Shown here piece by piece: positions 1 to 10,300 of a stretch of 64,000 nt of DNA; the first letter of the stretch is position 1; every line of letters begins with the position of its first letter. The translations under genes were made by a program, and so were the position numbers. The notes below the pieces were generated by a model, which searched no databases, was not told the DNA's origin, and saw only the letters and a list, made by a program, of their open reading frames with translations. Origin of the DNA: an uncultured Flavobacteriaceae bacterium (GTDB taxonomy: Bacteria; Bacteroidota; Bacteroidia; Flavobacteriales; Flavobacteriaceae); the NCBI GenBank assembly GCA_943842245.1, contig CALTAJ010000002.1, positions 769,596 through 833,595 on the forward strand. The letters run 5' to 3'.

Positions 1-1068
1 CGCAGGTATGTTAGCTTCTGCATAAAGAAGAACTAACTCCTCATTTCTAATTATATCTATGGAAGAAATATTAGAAGCATAGAGTTTAGTTTGGTGAGTT
101 CCGTTTAATCCATCTTGTGTTGTTGGATCAGATCTAATAATAGTTTTATTGGATACTCGACTGTCTCCTGACTCTGCATCAGTAATAAAGCTGTTATGAA
201 CTATAATTTGATCTCCATTATTATCAACAATTTTGTAAAGACCATTTGCTTGGTCTCCGCTTGATAAACTGTAAACATGCTTAGGTCCAATAGTTAAGTC
301 ACCATTTAAATCTAAATAAGAAGCTCCGAGTGCTGAAAGGGCTCCTGATTTATCTCCAGAATAAACAAGAGCAGCTGATTTAACGGCTCTATTAAACTTT
401 GAAAATGTGGAAGGTGAATCAAAACCAGAAAAACCAGCAAGTGGAAAAGCAAAGCTTGAACCTGCTCCACTTAAATCAGAAAGTGCTTGATCTAAAATAG
501 AAGAAATTGAAGATAAAACTTCGCTTTCTTGTAAAATAGGTCCTGGACTTGTAGGGTCACTAACATCAACTCTAGCTCGACCATATGATTTAACTAACAT
601 AAGTAATTGATGAGCAATAACAGTTTGAGCAAAACCCTTATAACCTGAAGCATCTTGAGCGTCTATAGAAGTTGTATTAGCTATTGCTTCTAATAAAATA
701 TTAGCATTTTTTATAGTTCTATATTTTGCAGCCCATACGCTAGATGAATAAAAAGAGTTATTATCTAAAGTAGCTCCATTTGCTCCAAGTAAATCTCCAG
801 TGTTTCTGGGATCAGCATCAAAAACATAAAGCTCCCTTGCCATTGTCCCTGAATGAACTGTTTGTCCTGAAATTCCAGATCGCATACCAGATTCAACCCC
901 GACTACAAGATTATTTAGTTGATTAACTGACGCATCAGTTAAAATTCCCTCTAAACTTGGTCGGTTCGGATCGAACTCCTCGTCAAAAGTACACGACAGA
1001 GAAATTGTTGTTACTATCAATAATGTAATGATAGTTATATAATTTTTTGTGAATTTAAAATTTTTCAT
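1..1068 (-). CDS. RagB/SusD-like outer-membrane lipoprotein (C-terminus beyond window)
   Basis: The frame is open from the ATG at 1068 to the window edge, giving 356 codons without a stop, so the C-terminus is missing. The N-terminus is a lipoprotein signal with a SLSC lipobox (Cys26), followed at once by acidic residues (TFDEEFD), as expected for surface-exported flavobacterial lipoproteins. The following region resembles the helical N-terminal part of SusD/RagB nutrient-binding proteins. It lies 10 bp downstream of a SusC gene in the same direction, the usual susC-susD order. SusD-like proteins sit on the cell surface and pass ligand to the SusC channel. The ligand cannot be told from sequence. 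Confidence 0.88.
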   Translation of the reverse strand, partial: MKNFKFTKNYITIITLLIVTTISLSCTFDEEFDPNRPSLEGILTDASVNQLNNLVVGVESGMRSGISGQTVHSGTMARELYVFDADPRNTGDLLGANGATLDNNSFYSSSVWAAKYRTIKNANILLEAIANTTSIDAQDASGYKGFAQTVIAHQLLMLVKSYGRARVDVSDPTSPGPILQESEVLSSISSILDQALSDLSGAGSSFAFPLAGFSGFDSPSTFSKFNRAVKSAALVYSGDKSGALSALGASYLDLNGDLTIGPKHVYSLSSGDQANGLYKIVDNNGDQIIVHNSFITDAESGDSRVSNKTIIRSDPTTQDGLNGTHQTKLYASNISSIDIIRNEELVLLYAEANIPA

Positions 1069-1078
1069 GTTTTAAATG

Positions 1079-3994
1079 TTAAAAGTTTACGTTTAAGCTA
1101 AATAAATACTGTCGTGAGTTTGGAAAGGGTGTTACTTCAATACCACTTGATAATCCAGATCCTCCATTAGTTGAAGTTTCAGGATCATAACTTGAATAAT
1201 CTGTAATAGTGATTAAGTTTCTACCCGTTAACCCAATTTTCACACTCGAAATATCACTTGAAAGCCATGAGAAAGTATTTTGAGGAAGCGTGTAATATAT
1301 TGCAGCTTCTCTAAGTCTCATGTAAGCAGCAGGTTCAATAAAACGATCAGGAACAAATCCTAGTGAAGCCCTTGTCTGTCCTTCTGGAGTATCAAGATCG
1401 GCTGTAATACCTCCTAAGTCAGTAAGTAATTTTGATAAATTAATATTCTCCCCTCCTTCTTTCCAATGGATTAAAAATCCTATTTCTAAATTTTTGGAAA
1501 TTGTGAAGTTGTTATTAAATGATACTTGAAAATCTGGCTCAACATTCCCAATTTGAGTTGGTGTTCCGTTTATGTTACCTACTAATTGAGTTACAGGTTG
1601 ACCCTGTTGGATATAAAATGTTCCAAGCCCTAAACCAAATCCTGCTCCAGGTTGTGGAAAGGCAGGAACCTCTAGTCTTGTAACTTCAGATCTATTTAAC
1701 CAAAATTGGACTCCACTAGTCCAACTAAATTTCTCATTACTAAATGCATCTATATTAATTCCAAGCTCAATACCTTTATTTTCAAGGTCGGCAAGGTTAG
1801 TTGTTTCAGTTGAGAAACCACTTGATGTTGGTAATGACCTACTCAAGATCAAATCCTTAACATTTCTATTGTAGTACGAGAATTCAAAACCTATTTTTTG
1901 AATAAACCTTAAATCTATTCCAACCTCGAATTCTTGCGATGTTTCCGGTTCAATATTTGCATCACCTCTCAAAGAAGCTACTGAAGATCCTCCAACACCA
2001 CCAATTGAAACAGAATTTAAACTAGTGAATATTGATCCAAATGAAGCTGAAGAGCCTGTCTCTCCGTATGCTGCTCTAAGTTTTATTTGATCTATTGCAC
2101 CTGTATTCCAATCACCGAAATTGTGGACATTAACAGCTAAAGAAGCTTTAGGGAAACCATAAAATTTATTTGGGTCACCATTTAAAGAAGATTTATCAGC
2201 TCTATATCCGACAGTAGCGATAAATTGATCTTTATAATTACCCTCTACTTGACCAAAATAGCCAAATTCTTGAATTTCAGATTGAGTCTGACTTATAGAT
2301 TGTGCAGAACCTTGACCTAAAGTAGTTTGACCAGGTATAAGTTGAGTTGCTTGATTAAATACTAGATCAGCATCTCTTTTTAAATATGAGACTCCACCTT
2401 GAGTAGTAAGTGCTAAATCTCCATCGAGAGCATCTCTATTCCAAACAGCTAATCCTAATAGATTATAATTTTTGAAATTATTTTTACCAACTCCAATAAA
2501 CCCATTATCTCCTCCATTTTGTGCTTGGTGGTTTTCTGGGACATAAACATAAGTCTCGTTAGCAAGAAAATCTAAACCTCCACTCCAGATCATTCTTAAT
2601 CTATCCTTTTCAGTTTCAATTATTTTTGTTGTGAGTTTTAAACTTTGAATAAACCTATTATTATCGTCATTGTTTAATGCTTTATCACGAACAAACAAGG
2701 GGTTTCCTGCGTAATTTGGATTGTTAGGATAATTACCCGATGTATCAGGGTATAGGTTAATCCAAGGTCGTGTGAATGCGAGGGTGTAACCATAACTCAA
2801 TCCACCTTCATTTTCGTTCCCTGTAAAACTCCTTCTTGACTGACCTTGAACAAAATTTGATGAAGAAGATAAATCAAATGTATTTGAAATTTTGTGATCA
2901 ATATTAGCTCTTAAGGAAAAACGATCAAAACCTGTATTTTTTATTATACCCTCTTCATCTCTATAAGATGTGGCAACATAAAATTGAGTTTTTTCGTTTC
3001 CTCCAGATATACTGATTTTAGAATCTGATATGATTCCTTTATTCCCATATATCTCATCCTCATAATCTCTAAGTCCGAAAGAATTGATTGCATTATTATA
3101 TTTCTGAACCTCAGCAGCTCCAAAGGCAGCTTCAACACTAGAGGCTGTCCAATCTCTCATACCAAGTCTATTTGAAATTTCACTAAAACCTAAGTTTTGG
3201 GAAAAGTTAATTTTTGTTTCTCCTGACTTACCCTTTTTCGTAGTAATAATAATTACCCCGGCATTAGCACGAGTCCCATAAATTGCAGCTGCTGATGCTC
3301 CTTTTAAAACTTCTATGTTTTCAATATCATTAGGATCTATATCAGCTATTCTATTTGGTGGATTTTCCTCATTTCCCCTGTTTGCCCCTGAGGCAAATCT
3401 TAAACCGGACGGAATTTCGTTGTTATTAAGGTAAACCCCGTCTAATATGAATAAAGGTTGGTTATTTCCATTAATCGAAGATATCCCCCTTAATCTAAGA
3501 GCAAAGCCACCACCTGGAGCACCAGATGAAGATGTAATATTTACTCCGGGGATTTTTCCATAAAGAGCACCGTCTATTGTGCTCTGATTCGTTTTTCCAA
3601 CCAGCTCTTCACTTGAGACTGTAGCTACTGCATTTGCAAGATTTCTTCTTCGAACGCTAGTACCAAGTCCAGTAATGACTACTTCATCAAGAAGTGTGTC
3701 TTCTGTATTCATTATAATTGACATTTGATCACCAGTGGCAGGAACTGTTATGGTTTCAAATCCAATGAAGGAAAAAGTTAAAATATCTCCAGTATTCGCA
3801 TCGATGGAAAAGTTTCCATCGAAGTCAGATGTGGTTCCACTATCACTTCCCTCAACAACAATTGTAACACCTGGAATCGGATTAGATTCCTCATCCTGTA
3901 TGGTTCCAGATATTTGTTGTGAAAAAGTATAACCACTAAATAACATACACAAGCAAAAAACTGAGTATGTGAAATTTTGTTTTATTTTTTTCAT
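1079..3994 (-). CDS. SusC/RagA-family TonB-dependent outer-membrane receptor
   Basis: A complete 971-residue receptor. In order: signal peptide (about residues 1-26), a carboxypeptidase-D-like beta-sandwich (about 28-95), a TonB-box-like DEVVITGLG stretch near 103, the plug with LRLRGISSINGNNQPLFILDG and the EVLKGASAAAIYGTRAN motif, then a 22-strand-type barrel ending in aromatic Phe (LNVNF). This architecture defines SusC proteins, which import oligosaccharides, peptides or other large nutrients using TonB energy. It pairs with the SusD gene just downstream. The 130-bp region between it and the tRNA-Leu gene should hold its promoter, but I see no clear TAnnTTTG box there. No degradative enzyme is visible nearby, so the substrate is unknown. 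Confidence 0.95.
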   Translation of the reverse strand: MKKIKQNFTYSVFCLCMLFSGYTFSQQISGTIQDEESNPIPGVTIVVEGSDSGTTSDFDGNFSIDANTGDILTFSFIGFETITVPATGDQMSIIMNTEDTLLDEVVITGLGTSVRRRNLANAVATVSSEELVGKTNQSTIDGALYGKIPGVNITSSSGAPGGGFALRLRGISSINGNNQPLFILDGVYLNNNEIPSGLRFASGANRGNEENPPNRIADIDPNDIENIEVLKGASAAAIYGTRANAGVIIITTKKGKSGETKINFSQNLGFSEISNRLGMRDWTASSVEAAFGAAEVQKYNNAINSFGLRDYEDEIYGNKGIISDSKISISGGNEKTQFYVATSYRDEEGIIKNTGFDRFSLRANIDHKISNTFDLSSSSNFVQGQSRRSFTGNENEGGLSYGYTLAFTRPWINLYPDTSGNYPNNPNYAGNPLFVRDKALNNDDNNRFIQSLKLTTKIIETEKDRLRMIWSGGLDFLANETYVYVPENHQAQNGGDNGFIGVGKNNFKNYNLLGLAVWNRDALDGDLALTTQGGVSYLKRDADLVFNQATQLIPGQTTLGQGSAQSISQTQSEIQEFGYFGQVEGNYKDQFIATVGYRADKSSLNGDPNKFYGFPKASLAVNVHNFGDWNTGAIDQIKLRAAYGETGSSASFGSIFTSLNSVSIGGVGGSSVASLRGDANIEPETSQEFEVGIDLRFIQKIGFEFSYYNRNVKDLILSRSLPTSSGFSTETTNLADLENKGIELGINIDAFSNEKFSWTSGVQFWLNRSEVTRLEVPAFPQPGAGFGLGLGTFYIQQGQPVTQLVGNINGTPTQIGNVEPDFQVSFNNNFTISKNLEIGFLIHWKEGGENINLSKLLTDLGGITADLDTPEGQTRASLGFVPDRFIEPAAYMRLREAAIYYTLPQNTFSWLSSDISSVKIGLTGRNLITITDYSSYDPETSTNGGSGLSSGIEVTPFPNSRQYLFSLNVNF

Positions 3995-4126
3995 TATTAT
4001 TTTTTTTTAGGACGCCTAAGATATAAAGTTTAATCTACATATCAAATTACTACTAGATTAATAAATAATTCTTCTATAAGCGATATTTTGCCTTCATTTG
4101 GAATAAAAAATTTTTTTGGATTAATG

Positions 4127-4208
4127 TACCTCGGGTGGGAATCGAACCCACACTCCCAAAAGAACTGGATTTTGAATCCAGCGCGTCTACCAATTCCGCC
4201 ACCGAGGC
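4127..4208 (-). tRNA. tRNA-Leu (anticodon CAA)
   Basis: Reading the minus strand gives a cloverleaf of 82 nt: acceptor GCCTCGG pairing with CCGAGGT (one G-U at the end pair), the typical leucine D-arm, an anticodon stem CTGGA/TCCAG around the loop TTCAAAA (anticodon CAA, reading UUG), a short variable arm, and the T-loop GGTTCGATTCCC. The 3' CCA is not encoded. Its own -7 box lies about 20 bp upstream. Confidence 0.95.
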
Positions 4209-4227
4209 AATAAATTCTGCAAGGCTT

Positions 4228-4235
4228 CAAAAATA
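4228..4235 (-). promoter_or_regulatory. candidate -7 box for tRNA-Leu
   Basis: On the minus strand this reads TATTTTTG, a match to the Bacteroidota -7 consensus TAnnTTTG, 20 bp before the mature tRNA 5' end. A TTG lies upstream, but only 14 bp away, shorter than the usual 19-21, so the -33 element is uncertain. Confidence 0.4.
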
Positions 4236-4292
4236 GTAAATTATTTCTTCAAAGGTTTTAAAATTTGAGGTATTCCCAGAGGAATTTATTTC

Positions 4293-4300
4293 TAAATTTG
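4293..4300 (+). promoter_or_regulatory. candidate -7 box for prs
   Basis: TAAATTTG matches TAnnTTTG and lies 16 bp before the prs ATG. No TTG is found at the expected -33 distance (the nearest is 25 bp upstream), so this is a partial match. Confidence 0.4.
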
Positions 4301-4316
4301 TGTTTTAACTATTCAA

Positions 4317-5249
4317 ATGGAAACTTCTGCTAAAATATTTTCTTGTACGCAAAGTATAGAACTCGCCAACATAATTTCCCAAAAGTTTGGGATTCAATTA
4401 GGAAAAGTCAACTTTTCTAAATACAGTGATGGCGAATTTCAACCATCATTTGAGGAATCCGTTCGCGGGGCTCGTATTTTTATAATTGGATCAACACAAC
4501 CATCTTCAGAAAACTTAATGGAAATGTTATTGATGCTAGATGCTGCAAAAAGAGCATCTGCCAGACACATCACTGCTGTAATACCCTACTTTGGCTGGGC
4601 TCGGCAAGATCGTAAAGACAAACCTCGAGTTCCAATAGGAGCTAAACTAATTGCAAAACTTATAGAAACAGCTGGGGCAACACGAATCATAACTATGGAC
4701 CTTCATGCCGATCAAATCCAAGGATTTTTTGAAAAACCAGTTGATCATCTTTTTGCCTCAACAATTTTCTTACCCTATATTAAAACTTTAAATCTTTCAG
4801 ATTTGACCATTGCATCTCCTGATATGGGTGGATCTAAAAGAGCTTACGCCTATTCTAAGTTTTTAACTAGTGATGTAGTTATTTGCTACAAACAAAGAGA
4901 AAAGGCTAACATTATATCACATATGGAATTAATAGGAGATGTTAAAGGTAAAAATGTAATACTCGTCGATGATATGGTTGATACTGCTGGAACCCTCACT
5001 AAAGCTGCTGATTTAATGAAAGAGCGTGGGGCCATTTCAGTTCGTGCTATTTGTACTCATGCTCTTCTTTCAGGTGATGCCTATGAAAAAATTGAACAAT
5101 CTAACTTGGAGGAATTAATTGTTACCGATTCTATTCCTGCAAGAATTAGTCACAATAAAGTAAAAGTATTATCTTGCGCCCCATTATTTGCTGAAGTAAT
5201 GCAGAATGTACATTACAACAAGTCAATAAGCTCAAAATTTATAATGTAA
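4317..5249 (+). CDS. prs: ribose-phosphate pyrophosphokinase (PRPP synthase)
   Basis: Makes PRPP from ribose-5-phosphate and ATP, feeding purine, pyrimidine, NAD, His and Trp synthesis in the cytosol. At 310 residues it has normal class I length. Visible motifs are the flexible-loop/ATP region PYFGWARQDRKDKPR (90-104), the metal-binding DLHADQIQGFF (128-138) and the PRPP loop VDDMVDTAGT (217-226). The ATG at 4317 gives the usual N-terminus. It is followed after 20 bp by ctc/rplY in the same direction, a common pairing in Bacteroidota and many other bacteria, so the two are probably co-transcribed up to the terminator at 5974. Confidence 0.97.
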   Translation: METSAKIFSCTQSIELANIISQKFGIQLGKVNFSKYSDGEFQPSFEESVRGARIFIIGSTQPSSENLMEMLLMLDAAKRASARHITAVIPYFGWARQDRKDKPRVPIGAKLIAKLIETAGATRIITMDLHADQIQGFFEKPVDHLFASTIFLPYIKTLNLSDLTIASPDMGGSKRAYAYSKFLTSDVVICYKQREKANIISHMELIGDVKGKNVILVDDMVDTAGTLTKAADLMKERGAISVRAICTHALLSGDAYEKIEQSNLEELIVTDSIPARISHNKVKVLSCAPLFAEVMQNVHYNKSISSKFIM

Positions 5250-5269
5250 CTAACTATATAAGATAACTA

Positions 5270-5950
5270 ATGAAATCTATTACCATAAAAGGATCTAAAA
5301 GAGAAAGCGTAGGCAAGGTAGCTACCAAAGCTTTACGCAATGCTGGCAGAGTTCCGAGTGTATTGTACGGAGGAGGTGAACCTCTTCATTTTTCAGTACC
5401 GGAACTTGATTTCAGTAAACTTGTTTACACTCCCAATGCCCATACAGTTGAAATCATTCTTGAAGATGATAGTAAAATTAATGCGATTCTTCAAGATATT
5501 CAGTTTCATCCTTTAACCGATAAAATTTTACATGCTGATTTTTATCAATTATTTGAAGATAAAGAAATATCGATGAACATACCGGTTAAAGTTGAAGGGG
5601 CTGCACCTGGAGTATTAAATAGTGGAGGAGTTTTGTCTCGAAACAAGAGAAAGTTGCGTGTTAAAGCGTTTCCAGCTAATTTACCTGATTTTATTATCGC
5701 AGATATTTCTACTTTAGAATTAGGTAGTAAAATTTACACCGAGTCTTTACAGACAGACACCTACTCAATTCTTCATCCAGATAATACTGTAGTTTGTCAA
5801 GTAAGAACCTCTAGAGCTTCTATTATTGAGGAAGAAGTAGCTACAGAGGAACTTGAAGGTGCAGAAGGAGCTGCGGAAGGAACTGCGGAAGGAACTGCGG
5901 AAGGAGCTGCTGATGGAGGTGCTGAAAAAGAAGCTAATTCTAAAGAATAA
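5270..5950 (+). CDS. rplY: 50S ribosomal protein L25 / general stress protein Ctc
   Basis: Binds 5S rRNA in the large ribosomal subunit. The 226-residue protein is the long, Ctc-type form: an N-terminal L25 beta-barrel (about 1-92, with [13 protein letters not shown]), a C-terminal TL5/Ctc beta domain (about 97-185) and an acidic, low-complexity Glu-Gly-Ala/Thr tail (about 190-226). The tail is encoded by a 12-bp tandem repeat. It lies between prs and pth, a conserved arrangement, and ends just before a strong intrinsic terminator. Confidence 0.95.
   Translation: MKSITIKGSKRESVGKVATKALRNAGRVPSVLYGGGEPLHFSVPELDFSKLVYTPNAHTVEIILEDDSKINAILQDIQFHPLTDKILHADFYQLFEDKEISMNIPVKVEGAAPGVLNSGGVLSRNKRKLRVKAFPANLPDFIIADISTLELGSKIYTESLQTDTYSILHPDNTVVCQVRTSRASIIEEEVATEELEGAEGAAEGTAEGTAEGAADGGAEKEANSKE
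5861..5920 (+). repeat. 12-bp tandem repeat in the ctc/rplY tail
   Basis: Five consecutive 12-bp units of the form GCGGAAGGAACT, with small variations, encode A-E-G-T/A units. The period is a multiple of three, so copy-number change would alter tail length without breaking the frame. Confidence 0.85.
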
Positions 5951-5973
5951 GTATTTATTTTAAAATAAATTAT

Positions 5974-6008
5974 AAAGCATGAGGTTCCTTAACCTCATGC
6001 TTTTTTTT
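5974..6008 (+). terminator. intrinsic terminator after ctc/rplY
   Basis: A 13-bp perfect stem (AAAGCATGAGGTT paired with its complement at 5991-6003), a 4-nt CCTT loop and a run of eight T at 6001-6008. It lies 23 bp after the ctc stop and should end the prs-ctc transcript. Confidence 0.9.
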
Positions 6009-6018
6009 ATTTTAGAGG

Positions 6019-6633
6019 ATGCTATTCTTTAAAGAATTATTTAAAAAGAAAACACCTTCTTTAGATATGAAGAAATATTTAATTGTTGGTCTAGGAAATA
6101 TTGGTTTAGAATATGACAACACACGCCACAATATTGGCTTTCAAATTCTTGATCATCTAGCTGAAAAAAATAAAGTTCTTTGGGAAACTAAGAAGCTTGC
6201 AAGCTTATCGATAATCAAAAAAAAAGGGAAAAAATTTATCTTTATTAAACCTACCACCTTTATGAATCGAAGTGGAAAAGCAGTAAGATACTGGGCTCTT
6301 CAAGAAAAAGTCAATATTGAAAATATTTTGATTGTAACAGATGATTTACACTTGCCTTTTGGAACTTTACGCTTAAAAGGTAAAGGTAGTCCTGCAGGAC
6401 ATAATGGCCTAAAAGATGTTGAATCTGAATTAAATACTCCAAATTACGCCCGCCTTCGATTTGGCATTGGCCAGGAAAAAAAACCATTTGATCAAGTAAA
6501 GTTTGTTTTAGATAATTGGAATACTAGAGAGCAGAAACACATTAAAGGAAGGATAGAGCTTTGTAATGAAATTATAATAAACTTCGTTTTAGAAGGACTT
6601 AATTCAACTATGAACAGATTTAATGGAAAATAA
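6019..6633 (+). CDS. pth: peptidyl-tRNA hydrolase
   Basis: Recycles peptidyl-tRNA released from stalled ribosomes by cleaving the ester bond. The conserved core starts at Met17 (MKKYLIVGLGNIG); catalytic His37 lies in NTRHNIGF, and the DDLHLPFGTLRLK and GSPAGHNGLKDVESEL motifs follow. The 204-residue form from 6019 has a short basic N-terminal extension, which I recall in other flavobacterial Pth proteins. The ATG at 6067 is an alternative start. The gene begins only 11 bp after the T-run of the upstream terminator, so a promoter must overlap that hairpin or pth is read through from prs-ctc. It converges on the lipoprotein gene with a 3-bp gap. Confidence 0.95.
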   Translation: MLFFKELFKKKTPSLDMKKYLIVGLGNIGLEYDNTRHNIGFQILDHLAEKNKVLWETKKLASLSIIKKKGKKFIFIKPTTFMNRSGKAVRYWALQEKVNIENILIVTDDLHLPFGTLRLKGKGSPAGHNGLKDVESELNTPNYARLRFGIGQEKKPFDQVKFVLDNWNTREQKHIKGRIELCNEIIINFVLEGLNSTMNRFNGK

Positions 6634-6636
6634 AGA

Positions 6637-7311
6637 TTAATTGGTTTGAAAACTAAAAATAGAAGACTTTGATTGATTTTGACTTTCATCATGGGTTATA
6701 ATTTGCCAATAGTATCTATTGTCCAATTCTAATATTACAGAAAATTCAGTTGAATTTATTTTATCTTCTTTCAAAGTAAGTTGATTAGGGTCAATTCCTA
6801 AATAAAGGTCATATGAAATGATGTCACCATCCAAGTCATTTCCCTCCCACTTTAAAAGAAAACTATTAGCATCACTAAGACTTACGGTTGCATTATCTTG
6901 AGGAGCTAATAAAATAGCTGGAAAAGGAAGGTGACTTGTATTTGGATCTCCCTCGAGATAAAACTGCCAAGAATTACTATCCTTGGTAACGGGTGTAAGG
7001 CTTGATTTAGATCTTACAAACCATTGGTAAGGAGCAGCACCTGGTAATATTAGTGATTCGTTAAATAATGTTGTATTAATATTAAAGCTTTCTTGAGTTA
7101 CACTATTTTTAACAATCAACTCATAACTTTCTGCAAATAATGCTTTCGTCCACTGAAAAAGTACTTGACGTTCAGAATCATTTACTCGAGATGCTGAAGA
7201 ACAGTTGTTTAAATTTTCTGGTGATAATAGAATTGTAGCTTCAGGATCTGGAATCGGGTCAGGACCACAACCACAAAAAAATATCATAAAAAAGATTATA
7301 AATTTTTTCAT
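6637..7311 (-). CDS. small lipoprotein with two fibronectin-III-like domains, coupled to a protease gene
   Basis: A 224-residue protein of unknown function. A short hydrophobic signal ends in FCGC, with probable lipidated Cys15 followed by GPDPIPDPE, acidic as in surface-exported lipoproteins. Two beta-sandwich repeats follow (about 25-115 and 125-224). Each has a W-T/E-G entry strand and a closing Y-x-W motif (PYQWFVRS; RYYWQIITHD), as in FN3-like domains of Bacteroidota. Its ATG overlaps the stop of the upstream protease gene by 4 bp (ATGA), implying translational coupling. The protease has a related FN3-like domain. A role in anchoring or assisting that protease is my inference. Confidence 0.8.
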   Translation of the reverse strand: MKKFIIFFMIFFCGCGPDPIPDPEATILLSPENLNNCSSASRVNDSERQVLFQWTKALFAESYELIVKNSVTQESFNINTTLFNESLILPGAAPYQWFVRSKSSLTPVTKDSNSWQFYLEGDPNTSHLPFPAILLAPQDNATVSLSDANSFLLKWEGNDLDGDIISYDLYLGIDPNQLTLKEDKINSTEFSVILELDNRYYWQIITHDESQNQSKSSIFSFQTN

Positions 7312-10300
7312 TCTTTAAGTAACTTTCGTGTTTCAATATAACTCCCATAATCAATTTGCAAAATATACCAACCTCTTGGTAAATGACTCATGGGAATTTG
7401 GATTGACTTTTGTTTTTCTACATTATTGTTTTTAGCCCAACAAACTTCACCTGAACCAGAAAAAAGTTTAATATCGACAGTCTTAGCTTGTGGCAAAATA
7501 ATATTTGCGTCCTCTGATATGGGGTTAGGAAAGACTTTAGCTTGACTATCCAAATTTATCCAGCTTTCAAAAATCCCTTGACAAATTTTATCAGTTTCCA
7601 CAACAACTCTATTGATTTTTTTAGTCAATGATAATTGAATTGAATTTTCCTTTACGAGGTCAAAAGATTGATCATTTAAAGAGATTTTATAAATATCACC
7701 ACCAAACATCTCTAAATTTAAAATTCCAAGTGAGGGATCATAAACTGTTTGCACTCTCAAATCATCTGGAGCGGTAATTTGTGTTTGAAAACAATATTCA
7801 AAATCAATAAAGCGATCTGAGGATATACAAAAATCATATTTGCCGGGTATTAAATTATTTAGCGTAAAACCATTTTTAGTAAAGGTGAATTCATCTTGAA
7901 ATCCATTTGGACCATTAATTACACCCTTGTATAAATAATCTGCGCGTGCATTAAATATTAAAACTCCATTTTCACTGTTTGGGCAAGTTGCATCCTTTTT
8001 AACTAAACTTATATTTTGAGCAGAGAATATATCGCATACATCTCCAATATTATTATTATCAATGTCAGCTTGATCCTCGTTAGTTATTTTAGGACAATTA
8101 TCGTTATTGTCAGTTAAAGAATCATTATCGCTGTTAATTTCCAATAATCCTTCCAGGCAAAAACTGAGTTCAAATCCGAGAAGATCTCCACTATCTCCCA
8201 TTTCTTGATCTAAAACAATTAATTTCCAAATACCCTTAGATGAGGTACCATAAATAGAACTTAAATTTTGAACTGGAACAAATCTTCCAGTAAATGGTGC
8301 AGTTCCGTCAACAATATTTATACTAGCTTCTTGATCAAATAAGGTTTGAGTATAATTATCGTCCGCTCCACCGATAGAACTGCTTAAAAGTAATTGATCA
8401 CCTCCAGGAGTTTCCAAATAAAGAGAAAGATCACTTATCCAACTATGAGTTAGATCGACCCAAACATCAACATCTAATATCGTTAAGTCAAAATTCACAT
8501 TTATTGAAGAAAAAATAGTGCCTTGTGCGTTTTCATTAGCATCAACTAATTTTTTTGGTAAATCTGTCGCATTGAAATCGGTGCAGGAAATTATACTAGT
8601 TTTAAAAGAATATATTTCTGAAAAATCTGAAACTTCACAATTATTAATTTGTTGAATTCTCCAATAATAGACTGTTGCACTAGCAAGATCATTTACTTGA
8701 ATTTGGGAGGAAGATGTGAGCTCATCAAATATAAGGTTGCTAAAGCTCAAATCTTTTGCGATTTGAATTCGAAAATTATCTGCATTAATATTAGATTCCC
8801 ATTCTAACGTTGGGTTTAAACTTATATCATTAGATTCACTAATAGGTGATTTAAGAAAAGCCGGTGAAATAAAATTATCTCTTTGTTTCAATTCAAAATC
8901 AAAAATTTCTGAGTCAGTGCCATATAGAGCTTCTAAACTAAATTCATAATCACCTGGATCAAGATTAGAAAGTCCTACTAGATCAATGTATCCTTCAGTG
9001 TCAGAGGAGGTAAAAACCTGCTTAGAAAACTTGCCTTCCAAGGAGACGGGTAAAGAATTTATTCGCAAGCTAAAAGGATCAATAAAATTTTCTTTCCGAA
9101 TTATGGAAAATGCATAACGAAGAGTGTTAAGATCACAATTTTCTTGAATATAGGAATCAAAATTCAAAACTAGGTCCCTGGACTCAATGCTAAAATCTTT
9201 TTTGTTTATCGCAAAAAAGATTCCGCTTTTTGCTTTTACTTTAATTCGTGCTGATGATGTATCTATATTATTTGGAATTATAACTTTTACACTTCCAATA
9301 TTTGGAACTTCATCAGCAAGGATGACCGGGAAAGTAGCTCCGCCGTCAGTTGACATAGAAATAATAACTTCACTTTCTCCAATTGGATTTATATCCGTAT
9401 TAGCCACATCCCATTTAATAGATTCAACCGCTCCTCCTTTAACTAAATAGCCCGATTCATTTTGAGAATTTATTAAAAAGGGCCCTGAAGTAGCTAAAGC
9501 TGAGATTTTTATGGCATCTTGAGCTATTTGATTAAATGAGTTTAACTCTTTTCTAACTGTTAGACCCCAATTCAAATCACGTCCTACCAAAGGAACCGTT
9601 TCCCAGGCTGAATTTAAGCCTGGGTTTTCCTGTGTTAAATTATTAGACAAAATACGGGTAATATTAGGTATAGTCCTTGTAGGAATATCTGATGGTGGAA
9701 GTGAACGAGTCATTGAACCTATTACATTATTTGGTCCAAAATTATCTGAAGTAATTTCAGCACTATCCAATTGTTCCCAACAATAGTAATTAAATCCTTC
9801 CTCTTTTACAGGATTAAAATTTAGTTCGTAAGCTGTTCCAATAGGAATATAATAGTCAGGTCCTGCATCAATTCTAAAAACTTCATTATCAATTGATACA
9901 GTATTCCCACAAGAGATCGTAGCAACATAATTTGATATGTTTTTTATACTGTAATAATGAAAATAAGGGTCTCCATGCTTCTGAAGATTATCTGGTCCTG
10001 TTATCCCTGCATAACCCATAATTGTGGATCCACTTCCAGGTTCTACACTAACTCCAAATGATTCTAAATTATATGAAAAAGTGTGGTAGGCTCCAAATTG
10101 GTGTCCAATTTCATGACCTACATAGTCCAAGTCAAAATAATCGTTACGATATGTTCCTCCAAAAATATCTTCAAAAGGATGGGTAGCATAAGCTTGCCCT
10201 TTTTGACCAGAAATACAAACACATCCAACACAGCCAGCGTCCCCGTCAGGTTCTCCAAAATCAAAAAGATGTCCCAAATCATATCCTTCATCTCCTATTT

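Noticed and set aside
4042-4230. Open frame of 62 codons on the minus strand over the tRNA-Leu gene
   Set aside because: It lies across the tRNA and has no protein features; it is a by-product of the tRNA sequence.
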